A DNA stretch of 5,031 nucleotides. Origin: an uncultured Actinomycetes bacterium. GTDB taxonomy: Bacteria > Actinomycetota > Actinomycetes > Mycobacteriales > Mycobacteriaceae. The first letter of the stretch is position 1. Every line of letters begins with the position of its first letter. The translations under genes and the position numbers were made by a program. Below the pieces are notes generated by a model that was not told the DNA's origin, did no database searches, and saw nothing but the letters and a program-made list of their open reading frames with translations. Below are positions 1 through 5,031 of this stretch, one piece after another. Location of the stretch: the NCBI GenBank assembly GCA_903911165.1, contig CAIWCQ010000172.1:1-5031 (forward strand), written 5' to 3'.

Positions 1-60
1 CCAGATTCTGATGGGCCAGATTCTGACGGGCCAGATTCTGACGGGCCAGACTGCCCTGGG
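1..60 (-). repeat. 15-bp tandem repeat encoding GPSES pentapeptides
   Basis: Three near-identical 15-bp units (1-15, 16-30, 31-45; one base differs) are followed by a decayed fourth unit (46-60). Read on the minus strand, in frame with the exported-protein gene, each unit encodes Gly-Pro-Ser-Glu-Ser. The array touches the window edge and probably continues. A flexible Pro/Ser/Glu linker or wall-spanning tail is likely. Copy number may vary between strains by slippage. Confidence 0.85.
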
Positions 61-893
61 CCGGGTGCGGTCGGGAGCGGTGCCGGTCGCGTGCCCGGTT
101 CCGGGGCCGAGGCCGGGGCCGGGGCCGCGGGGTTCCGGGGCGCCGGCGACAGGTACTTCACGACGACGGTCCGCAGGGTGTTGTAGACCATGGCCGGCGG
201 GCCCAGTGGTGCCACCACCGCCTTGACGGCATTGGCCAGCGCACCCTCGAAGTCGCCACTGACCAACGCGGTAAGGGTTCTCGCGATGAGGATCGGCTCG
301 TGGGCGACCAGGGCGCCGACGGCGAAGGCAGCCTCAATCAGTCCGGTGCTGACGTACTCGACATCGGCCGCCAGGCTCGTGACGAACTCCCGCACCACCG
401 GGGCCACGTCGTTGGCGACGAACTCGCTGGAATCCGCCGCCGCGACGGCCACCTCGGACATCGAAGGAACCAGGGCGCTGAGATCGTGCGGATCGGTGAT
501 CGCGGGGAAACCGGGGACGGGCGCCCCGACGAAGGAGAGGTAGGGACTCGACGCCGCAGTCAACTCGGGTGGAGACACCGCGGCGACGCCTGCCACGAAG
601 GCATCCACGATGACGTCCTTACCTATCGAGCTGGCGTCGGCGGCCAGTCCGGAGATCAGATCCTTGAGAACCGAGAACGGATTGCTCGATCCTGCCGGGC
701 CGGGAGCGATCGCGTCGAGGAAGGCCTGGTCGAGCATTCCGATGGTCTCGGCGTTGCCGGCCGACAGTTGCACCGCCGGAATCGCGACGTCGGCGCGCGG
801 CGCCACGATCGGGTTGGCGACCACCACGCCGGCGGTCACCAGTGACACGCCCGTCGTCAGAATAGGACCAATTACCCTGCGCACGCGTGTCAC
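1..893 (-). CDS. Exported Ala/Val-rich mycobacterial protein with Pro-rich repeat tail, 3' end outside window
   Basis: Function unknown. The frame is open from the GTG at 893 to the left edge: 297 full codons and no stop, so the C-terminus is missing. Residues 1-26 look like a signal peptide: an Arg-rich start (MTRVRR), a hydrophobic stretch, and VVA before NPIVAP as a likely cleavage site. The following segment (VAIPAVQLSAG) resembles the post-signal segment of many mycobacterial exported proteins (from memory). Residues about 158-248 are Ala/Val-rich and probably helical. From about residue 250 the chain is Pro/Ala-rich and passes into GPSES repeats. A GGAAAGG sequence (902-896) precedes the start. 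GTG at 884 is an alternative start with better Shine-Dalgarno alignment and would begin MRRVIGP. The gene has its own promoter motif upstream and is probably a distant or architectural relative of the gene at 1198-2394. Being a real gene is near certain; the exact start is not. Confidence 0.85.
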   Translation of the reverse strand, partial: MTRVRRVIGPILTTGVSLVTAGVVVANPIVAPRADVAIPAVQLSAGNAETIGMLDQAFLDAIAPGPAGSSNPFSVLKDLISGLAADASSIGKDVIVDAFVAGVAAVSPPELTAASSPYLSFVGAPVPGFPAITDPHDLSALVPSMSEVAVAAADSSEFVANDVAPVVREFVTSLAADVEYVSTGLIEAAFAVGALVAHEPILIARTLTALVSGDFEGALANAVKAVVAPLGPPAMVYNTLRTVVVKYLSPAPRNPAAPAPASAPEPGTRPAPLPTAPGPGQSGPSESGPSESGPSES

Positions 894-911
894 CGCCTTT
901 CCGTTAGCCCT

Positions 912-917
912 ACCATA
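912..917 (-). promoter_or_regulatory. Putative -10 element TATGGT of the left exported-protein gene
   Basis: TATGGT fits the mycobacterial TANNNT -10 consensus. It starts one base after the second CTCAG, the same spacing as TAGTCT upstream of the other exported-protein gene. Transcription would start near 905, leaving a leader of about 12 bases before GTG 893, or about 21 before GTG 884. No clear -35 hexamer is present, which fits activator dependence. Confidence 0.45.
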
Positions 918-935
918 CCTGAGAAAAAGCTGAGC
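917..935 (-). promoter_or_regulatory. Tandem CTCAG direct repeat (response-regulator / MprA-box-like site) upstream of the left exported-protein gene
   Basis: On the minus strand the 8-mers GCTCAGCT (935-928) and TCTCAGGT (924-917) are separated by TTT, which puts the CTCAG cores exactly 11 bp apart. The same arrangement with nearly the same bases occurs at 2438-2456. An 11-bp direct repeat is the usual geometry of OmpR/PhoB-family sites, and two loosely conserved 8-bp repeats is how I remember the mycobacterial MprA box. The second repeat abuts the putative -10, as expected for an activator in the -35 region. The regulator's identity is inference. Confidence 0.55.
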
Positions 936-959
936 GCCTACCCAATGGGCTGGAATTAG

Positions 960-1086
960 TCACCCTATTTTGCAGAGTGCCGCCGCCGACTCGGATTTCG
1001 CCCGATAACCACAGTTGAGCGGGAGCGTGGCCGGATCGCTGCCGGTGCCGTCAGCCCAGCCCGACCGGGGGCGACGCATACCCGAC
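960..1086. other. Intergenic stretch with no recognised gene
   Basis: This is the core of the 304-base gap between the two exported-protein genes. I see no RNA gene and no convincing coding frame. A 39-codon minus-strand frame (1079-960) lacks a ribosome binding site. The left end (917-935) carries the promoter motif and the right end (1087-1173) the stem-loops; both are described separately. Confidence 0.5.
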
Positions 1087-1115
1087 GAGGGGTTCGTTTC
1101 TGAGAATTACCCCTC
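1087..1115 (-). terminator. Second stem-loop downstream of the 398-aa exported-protein gene
   Basis: A 7-bp perfect inverted repeat, GAGGGGT (1087-1093) with ACCCCTC (1109-1115), has a 15-base loop that itself contains a small TTCT/AGAA pairing. It lies 24 bases beyond the strong hairpin in the direction of transcription and could be a backup terminator. It shares CCCCTCCG (1110-1117 and 1146-1153) with the first hairpin, so alternative pairing is possible. No T-run follows. Confidence 0.3.
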
Positions 1116-1138
1116 CGAAAGCGAAGGAGTCCAGACAG

Positions 1139-1173
1139 CACGCTGCCCCTCCGCTGGGCGGAGGGGCAGCGTG
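1139..1173 (-). terminator. Strong stem-loop, probable terminator of the 398-aa exported-protein gene
   Basis: A perfect 15-bp GC-rich inverted repeat (arms 1139-1153 and 1159-1173) has a 5-base loop (CTGGG, 1154-1158). It lies 25 bases after the TAA stop of the minus-strand gene at 1198. No T-run follows on the minus strand, but mycobacterial intrinsic terminators often lack one. No plus-strand gene ends here, so it should serve the minus-strand gene. An alternative is an mRNA 3'-end stabiliser. Confidence 0.75.
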
Positions 1174-1197
1174 TTTACTGCTGTGGTGCTTCAGCCG

Positions 1198-2394
1198 TTA
1201 GGCAGAGGCACGGACCGCGCGAGCCGCCTTGCGGGCCGGCTTCGGGGCCGCAACCTCAGCGGCCGGAGCCTCAGCAGCCTCAGCGGCCGGAGCCGCCTCA
1301 GAGCTGTCCGCAGCCGGAGCCTCAGCAGCCGGAGCCGCCTCGACCGCAGCCGCACGGGCCGACGCAGCCGAAGCTGCCGGAGCAGCAGCAACTGCCCCCG
1401 GAACCGGGGTGGCCAGTGCGTTAGCAACGCCCTTCACCGCGCTCTGCACCACGGTGCGGACGCTCGGCACGTAGGCGGCCGCGATATCCGCCTCAGTCGG
1501 GGGGAAGGTGGTGATAGGAGCTGTCTGCTGACCCGCACCGATGGTGACGTTGAGGATCGTTCCCGGGATGCCGGTGGCGCCGAAGATCCCGTCGATGGCG
1601 GCGTTCCAGCCGTCTTCGAAGGTGGTCGCGGCGAACGTGTCGGTGACGACTCCGATGGTCGTGTTCACCACCAGGCTGAGCTGGGCGACGGTGGCACCGA
1701 TAATCAGCGGCAGCGAGCCGATGACAGCCTCGACGACGGCCTGGGCCCGGGTTACCACGCCACTGAGGACGTAGGCACCGGAGCCGAGGGCCAAGGTGCC
1801 CGCAGCGCTGATCGATGCGGCCAGAGTTGCCAGGGCACCCGGGATGTCCAGGGTGAGCAGGTCACCCGCGGCATTCCACACGCCCTCGCTCAGCGCGATG
1901 CCGGCGGCGGACAGACCCGCGACGGCGACGTTGAGGTAGTCCGAGCCGTTGATGCCCAGCTGGCGAGTGATCGGCAGCGCGTCATCGATGATCTGCGGGA
2001 GCAGACCGATTGAGGAGTAGCCGCCCAGCTGATCGCTCAGGAGTGCCTCGCATGCACCAGGGGCGACACACCATGCGCCACCCGGGAACACCGGAGCCGA
2101 ACCAGCGTCCGGTGCTGGAGCCGTCGGAGCAAACGGGAAGGCAGTCGGGCCCCAGAGATCGGCGTTGGTAACGTCCTGGCTGGTGTTGAACAGCAACTGG
2201 CCGCCCAGGATGACCGAACCCAGCAGCTCGCTGATCGGGCTGTCGAGGCCGGCCAGGGTGACCTTGGCGACGGTGGGAACATTGATGGCCGGGAGGCTCA
2301 GCTGAGCCCCCATGACCGGGGTCATCGCAATGGCGCTGGCCCCGACGACCGCGGCGGTACCCGCGATCAGATGTGAACGAAGTGAGATTTGCAC
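1198..2394 (-). CDS. Exported Ala/Val-rich mycobacterial protein of unknown function, 398 aa
   Basis: Function unknown. I chose the GTG at 2394 because GGAGGA (2406-2401) lies 6 bases upstream; the in-frame TTG at 2460 would put 22 residues translated from promoter DNA in front. Residues 1-30 form a signal peptide: basic residues (R6, H8), a hydrophobic stretch, then MTPVMGA with probable cleavage after A23 or A30. Next comes QLSLPAINVP, like the post-signal segment of the left exported protein. C109 and C115 (CVAPGAC) could form a small disulfide loop outside the membrane. Residues about 150-260 are Ala/Val/Leu-rich and probably helical. Residues 331-385 are low-complexity Ala/Pro/Glu, followed by a basic end (PKPARKAARAVRASA) that might bind polyanions or the cell wall. 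No catalytic motif is seen. The gene stands alone, with its own promoter motif and a strong stem-loop after TAA. It is confidently a gene; its role is open. Confidence 0.92.
   Translation of the reverse strand: MQISLRSHLIAGTAAVVGASAIAMTPVMGAQLSLPAINVPTVAKVTLAGLDSPISELLGSVILGGQLLFNTSQDVTNADLWGPTAFPFAPTAPAPDAGSAPVFPGGAWCVAPGACEALLSDQLGGYSSIGLLPQIIDDALPITRQLGINGSDYLNVAVAGLSAAGIALSEGVWNAAGDLLTLDIPGALATLAASISAAGTLALGSGAYVLSGVVTRAQAVVEAVIGSLPLIIGATVAQLSLVVNTTIGVVTDTFAATTFEDGWNAAIDGIFGATGIPGTILNVTIGAGQQTAPITTFPPTEADIAAAYVPSVRTVVQSAVKGVANALATPVPGAVAAAPAASAASARAAAVEAAPAAEAPAADSSEAAPAAEAAEAPAAEVAAPKPARKAARAVRASA
1231..1404 (-). repeat. Low-complexity Ala/Pro/Glu-coding repeat region
   Basis: This is the C-terminal tail of the 398-aa exported protein (about residues 331-388), rich in AAP, AEA and APAAE units. 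At DNA level it contains imperfect repeats; for example the 17-mer CCTCAGCGGCCGGAGCC occurs at 1254-1270 and again at 1278-1294, 24 bases apart, with decayed copies from about 1311 to 1340. Reading-frame shadows on the plus strand come from this composition and are not genes. Confidence 0.75.
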
Positions 2395-2400
2395 GGTGAG

Positions 2401-2406
2401 TCCTCC
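2401..2406 (-). promoter_or_regulatory. Ribosome binding site GGAGGA that decides the 2394 start
   Basis: On the minus strand GGAGGA is followed by a 6-base spacer and GTG (2394-2392). This near-consensus site fixes the start downstream of the TTG at 2460, which would overlap the putative -10 and the CTCAG repeats. Confidence 0.85.
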
Positions 2407-2432
2407 GGTAAGCAGTTGATACTGACTCCATG

Positions 2433-2438
2433 AGACTA
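2433..2438 (-). promoter_or_regulatory. Putative -10 element TAGTCT of the 398-aa exported-protein gene
   Basis: TAGTCT fits TANNNT and begins one base after the second CTCAG repeat, exactly as at the left exported-protein gene. Transcription would start near 2426, giving a leader of about 30 bases that contains the GGAGGA site. Confidence 0.45.
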
Positions 2439-2456
2439 GCTGAGAAAATCCTGAGC
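2438..2456 (-). promoter_or_regulatory. Tandem CTCAG direct repeat (response-regulator / MprA-box-like site) upstream of the 398-aa gene
   Basis: On the minus strand GCTCAGGA (2456-2449), TTT, then TCTCAGCT (2445-2438), with CTCAG cores 11 bp apart. Compared with 917-935, and including the two flanking bases on the distal side, 17 of 19 aligned core positions are identical (CTGAGAAAA, two differing bases, CTGAGCGC on the plus strand). Two matched sites placed identically against a -10 are unlikely by chance. The OmpR-family or MprA assignment is inference from geometry and memory of the motif. Confidence 0.55.
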
Positions 2457-2529
2457 GCAAGTACTTCGGGCAAAGAAGTTACCTAAGGCCTCCGAAATCC
2501 GGCCGTGGCGAACCGTTTCTGGAGTACTC

Positions 2530-2616
2530 ATGCCTGTTCAGGGCAGCTTTTACGGTTTCACCGACAAGTTGGGCAACCGCGCCCTGCGGTGGGGTGCCGC
2601 ACCGGTGGAGCGCTGA
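2530..2616 (+). CDS. Possible small protein, 28 aa
   Basis: This is the only plus-strand frame I would support. ATG at 2530 has GGAG (2521-2524) 5 bases upstream, and the frame ends at TGA 2614-2616. The peptide begins MPVQGSFYGFTDKLGN and ends LRWGAAPVER. It has no signal peptide or membrane segment, and is aromatic and basic. About 21 of 27 sense codons end in G or C, typical of a coding frame in this genome, although GC-rich DNA alone raises that figure. It is divergent from the 398-aa exported-protein gene and convergent with cysQ. I see no clear promoter. A weak inverted repeat (AACCGT 2511-2516 with ACGGTT 2552-2557) flanks the ribosome binding site and start and could fold over them. 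I do not recognise the family; it could be a chance frame. Confidence 0.4.
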   Translation: MPVQGSFYGFTDKLGNRALRWGAAPVER

Positions 2617-2684
2617 GAGCAAACCTTTTCTAGGTAACGAAGAAGAAACGCCTGTTGCAGGTGTGAAAATCGGGGCCGCGATCG

Positions 2685-3443
2685 CTAACGCAGGGCGGCC
2701 AGAACCTGAGGTGCGTACTGCGGCCGACACACCACCAGATCGGGCAGCAGCAGATCGGCTTGGTTGTAGCGCAACGGCGAACCGTCGATGCGGGAGGTAT
2801 GCAGTCCCGCCGCGCGGGCGACGGCGACCGGCGCTGCGGAATCCCACTCGTACTGACCCCCCGCGTGCACGTACACCTCGGCACGTCCCTGCACCACGGC
2901 GGCGACTTTCGCTCCCGCCGAGCCCATCTCAATCAGCGTCGCGCCCAACGCTTCCCGGACCTGCAACGCGACTGCGGGCGGGCGGGTGCGCGAGACCACA
3001 ATGCGCGGCACCGCCGGTGCCGGTGGCAGCGCCGGCACCCGAGGCGTCGCCAGCGTCACGCCCTGCGCGGGCAGTGCCACCGCGCCGGCGACCAAGTCAC
3101 CGGCCGACCACAGTGCGACGTGCACCGCCCAGTCGTCGCGTCCGTGCTCGGAGAATTCGCGGGTGCCGTCGAGGGGGTCGACGATCCAGACCCGCTCGCT
3201 GCGCAGTCGGATCGGGTCGTCGGCGGCCTCCTCGGAGAGCACCGCGTCGCCGGGGCGGGCGGCCGCCAATTGCTCGATCAGGAAGTCATGGGACCGCGTG
3301 TCGCCGGCGGCCTTGCGTTCGTCGGACGGCGCGTCGGCGAATTCGGTGCGCACGTCGAGCAGTAGCAGTCCGGCTCGGGTCGCCAGCGAGGCGGCCAGTT
3401 CGTGATCGTTCATGCCGGGATCATTCACGCCGGGATCATTCAC
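2685..3443 (-). CDS. cysQ: CysQ, 3'-phosphoadenosine 5'-phosphate phosphatase (IMPase family)
   Basis: A Mg-dependent cytoplasmic phosphatase that removes the 3'-phosphate from PAP (and PAPS), the by-product of sulfotransfer and sulfate reduction. Mycobacterial CysQ also acts on inositol-1-phosphate and fructose-1,6-bisphosphate in vitro (family knowledge). The 252-aa product carries the family's metal and substrate motifs: LSEE (69-72), DPLDGTREF (89-97), GSAGAK (174-179) and WDSAAP (200-205). It closely resembles what I remember of M. tuberculosis CysQ, about 267 aa, including RPGDAVLSEEA, GRDDWAVH and DGSPLRYNQ. The GTG start at 3443 overlaps the cysNC stop (GTGA), implying translational coupling; GTG 3428 and ATG 3413 are in-frame alternatives created by a 15-bp repeat. 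No clear terminator follows the TAG. Function is confident; the first ten residues are not. Confidence 0.93.
   Translation of the reverse strand: MNDPGVNDPGMNDHELAASLATRAGLLLLDVRTEFADAPSDERKAAGDTRSHDFLIEQLAAARPGDAVLSEEAADDPIRLRSERVWIVDPLDGTREFSEHGRDDWAVHVALWSAGDLVAGAVALPAQGVTLATPRVPALPPAPAVPRIVVSRTRPPAVALQVREALGATLIEMGSAGAKVAAVVQGRAEVYVHAGGQYEWDSAAPVAVARAAGLHTSRIDGSPLRYNQADLLLPDLVVCRPQYAPQVLAALR
3411..3443 (-). repeat. 15-bp tandem repeat carrying repeated start codons of cysQ
   Basis: On the minus strand GTGAATGATCCCGGC occurs twice in a row (3443-3429, 3428-3414), then ATG (3413-3411) opens a diverged third unit (ATGAACGATCACGAA, to 3399). The units are exactly five codons, so each brings another in-frame start codon and the protein begins MNDPG-VNDPG-MNDHE. 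Gain or loss of units would keep the frame. The first unit overlaps the cysNC stop. Confidence 0.85.
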
Positions 3444-5031
3444 GGCAGCGATTCCAGTAACAAGACGACCTGCTCGGCGAGTTCGGCGGCGGTGTGGTCC
3501 GGGGTGAGCCGCAGGTCCGGGTTCGTCGGCCGCTGATAGGGACTGTCGATTCCGGTGAAGTGGGTGATCTCTCCGGCGCGTGCCTTGGCATACAAACCCT
3601 TGGGATCGCGGCGTTCGCAGTCGGCCAACGGGGTGTCGACGAACACCTCGAAGAATTCGATCCCGGCGTCGGAGTGCACTTTTCGGGCAAGGTCGCGGTG
3701 CTCGGCCAGCGGACTGATTGCCGGCACCAGCACGGTCAGCCCGGCGTCGGCCATCAGGGTCGCGACGTGGGCCAGCCGGCGCAGGTTCTCGGCGCGGTCG
3801 GCCATCGCGAACCCGAGATCGGCGTTAAGGCCGTGCCGCAGGTTGTCCCCGTCGAGAATGTAGGCGGGACAACCATGTTCGAGCAGCGTCTGTTCGGCCA
3901 AGACCGCGATCGAGGACTTGCCCGAACCGGACAGGCCGGTGAACCACAGCGTGCGCCCCTTAGTCAGCCGCTCCCCCGCCGTCACCAGGGACTGGTGGCG
4001 CACCGTGTTCGGGGTGGCCGACCGGGCGGCCGCCGGCGCGGTGTCGCGCACCATGCCGGCCGCGACAGTCACATTGGTGTCCGGGTCGATCAGGATGAAC
4101 GACCCGGTGGCCGCGTTGCGGGAGTACTCGTCGAGCATCAGAGGCACCTGGGTGCGCAGGCTCACCCGGCCGAGTTCGTTGAGTTTGAGCGCCGTAGCGC
4201 TCTTGTCGCGGTGCAGGGTGTTGACGTCGAGGCGGTAGTCCAGAGCGGTGACGCGCACCCGGGTGGTCCGGGTGGTGTGCTTGATGATGTAGTCCCGGCC
4301 GGGCTCGAGTGCGGCCTCGTCGGCCATCCAGCAGACCATCGCATCGAACTCGGTGGTGGCGTCGGGCTGGTTCTGCGGGCGCGCCAGCAGGTCGCCGCGG
4401 GAGATGTCGATGTCATCGGCCAGGCTGATCGAGACCGCCATCGGCGGAAAGGCCTCCGCCACCGCGCCCTGCGGCCCGTCAATGGCCGTGATGCGGCTGG
4501 TCCTGCCGCCGGGCAGGACGACCACTTCATCGCCGGGTCGCATGATGCCGCTGGCCACGGTACCGGCGTAGCTGCGATGGTCGGCATGCTCCCGGGTCTG
4601 GGGGCGGATGACGTATTGAACGGGGAATCGGACGTCGACCAGGTTGCGGTCACCGGCGATGTAAACGTCCTCGAGATGGCTCAGCAGCGGCGGCCCGTCG
4701 TACCACGGCGCCTTATCGCTCTTGGTGACAACGTTGTCACCGTGCAGTGCCGACATCGGGATGGTGGTGACGTCATGGATGTCTAGTCGCGCGGCGAAGG
4801 CGTGGAATTCATCGCGAATCCAGGTGTAGCGCTCCTGGTCCCAGTCGATGAGGTCCATCTTGTTGACCGCCAGCACGATGTGCTGCACGCCGAGCAGCGA
4901 GGCCAGGAAGGCGTGTCGGCGGGACTGCTCCAGCAGCCCGTGGCGGGCGTCGACAAGAACGATTACCAACTGGGCGGTGGAGGCGCCGGTGACCATGTTG
5001 CGGGTGTACTGCAGATGCCCCGGGGTGTCGG
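3440..5031 (-). CDS. cysNC: CysNC, bifunctional sulfate adenylyltransferase GTPase subunit / adenylylsulfate kinase, N-terminus outside window
   Basis: First steps of sulfate assimilation. The CysN part is the GTPase that drives APS synthesis with CysD; the CysC part phosphorylates APS to PAPS. The frame is open through the right edge. The ATG at 4996 is internal, because the G3 motif DTPGH (5029-5015) lies upstream of it in frame; about 529 residues are visible, and roughly 80-100 with the first P-loop are missing. Domains in order: rest of the G domain with NKMD (4864-4853), EF-Tu-like beta-barrel domains to about 4010, a short linker, then CysC from about 3970. CysC has Walker A GLSGSGKS (3937-3914), DGDNLRHGLN, the phospho-acceptor-loop serine in PAISPL (about 3715), and KGLYAKARAGEI plus FTGIDSPY near the end. 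The stop overlaps the cysQ start by 4 bases. M. tuberculosis has the same fusion (about 614 aa, from memory). cysD is expected just upstream, beyond 5031. Confidence 0.95.
   Translation of the reverse strand, partial: DTPGHLQYTRNMVTGASTAQLVIVLVDARHGLLEQSRRHAFLASLLGVQHIVLAVNKMDLIDWDQERYTWIRDEFHAFAARLDIHDVTTIPMSALHGDNVVTKSDKAPWYDGPPLLSHLEDVYIAGDRNLVDVRFPVQYVIRPQTREHADHRSYAGTVASGIMRPGDEVVVLPGGRTSRITAIDGPQGAVAEAFPPMAVSISLADDIDISRGDLLARPQNQPDATTEFDAMVCWMADEAALEPGRDYIIKHTTRTTRVRVTALDYRLDVNTLHRDKSATALKLNELGRVSLRTQVPLMLDEYSRNAATGSFILIDPDTNVTVAAGMVRDTAPAAARSATPNTVRHQSLVTAGERLTKGRTLWFTGLSGSGKSSIAVLAEQTLLEHGCPAYILDGDNLRHGLNADLGFAMADRAENLRRLAHVATLMADAGLTVLVPAISPLAEHRDLARKVHSDAGIEFFEVFVDTPLADCERRDPKGLYAKARAGEITHFTGIDSPYQRPTNPDLRLTPDHTAAELAEQVVLLLESLP

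Noticed and set aside
890..916. 8-codon minus-strand upstream ORF (MVGLTERR) whose TGA overlaps the GTG start of the left exported-protein gene
   Set aside because: Its ATG lies inside the putative -10 (912-917), so it would be upstream of the transcript start, and it has no ribosome binding site.
960..1079. 39-codon minus-strand ORF in the intergenic region
   Set aside because: No Shine-Dalgarno sequence before the ATG, composition like random GC-rich DNA, and it ends just upstream of the next gene's promoter.
1015..2013. Long plus-strand open frame opposite the 398-aa gene
   Set aside because: Arg/Ser/Gly-rich shadow of the minus-strand low-complexity and Ala-rich coding sequence; no ribosome binding site or plausible domain.
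2463..2479. Inverted repeat ACTTC-N7-GAAGT between the divergent small ORF and exported-protein gene
   Set aside because: Only 5-bp arms, no second copy in the window, and no known operator matched; too weak to call.
2678..2685. Palindrome GCGATCGC at the cysQ stop
   Set aside because: An 8-bp palindrome common in GC-rich genomes; it is not a hairpin with a loop and gives no evidence of a terminator.
3494..4786. 430-codon plus-strand frame opposite cysNC
   Set aside because: Antisense shadow of a gene with unmistakable family motifs; long antisense frames are expected in GC-rich genomes.
1..5031. CRISPR array, tRNA/rRNA, insertion sequence or defence system
   Set aside because: No spaced direct repeats, tRNA-like folds, transposase motifs or nuclease/toxin motifs seen; the tandem repeats found are contiguous and coding.

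Overview
The window looks like chromosomal DNA from a Mycobacterium or Mycolicibacterium species. The evidence is the high GC content, GTG starts, TANNNT-type -10 elements, a fused CysN-CysC protein closely resembling the mycobacterial enzyme, and two Ala/Val-rich secreted proteins of a kind common in mycobacteria. This assignment is by recognition only; no search was run. All the large genes lie on the minus strand, so in transcription order they run from the right edge to the left.

Right part (5031 to 2685): a sulfate-assimilation operon. cysNC (sulfate adenylyltransferase GTPase subunit fused to APS kinase) enters from beyond the right edge without its N-terminus. Its stop overlaps by 4 bases (GTGA) the GTG start of cysQ, a PAP/inositol-phosphate phosphatase of the IMPase family. 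CysNC helps make APS and PAPS; CysQ removes PAP and related 3'-phosphonucleotides, so the pair makes metabolic sense. cysD would be expected upstream, outside the window. The first codons of cysQ are a 15-bp tandem repeat that duplicates the start codon.

Middle (2684 to 2395): a short intergenic region. It holds a plus-strand 28-codon small ORF with a good ribosome binding site, and the promoter region of the next minus-strand gene.

Left part (2394 to 1): two genes for exported Ala/Val-rich proteins of unknown function, separated by 304 bases. The right one (398 aa) is complete and ends in a low-complexity Ala/Pro/Glu tail and a short basic end. The left one runs off the window inside a Pro-rich tail with GPSES pentapeptide repeats. 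Between them is a perfect 15-bp stem-loop just after the stop of the right gene, followed by a second, weaker stem-loop.

The most interesting signal is that both secreted-protein genes carry the same promoter architecture. Two CTCAG half-sites sit exactly 11 bp apart and end one base before a TANNNT -10 element. This is the geometry of an OmpR-family response-regulator site and resembles what I remember of the MprA box. It suggests that the two unknown exported proteins belong to one envelope-stress-type regulon.
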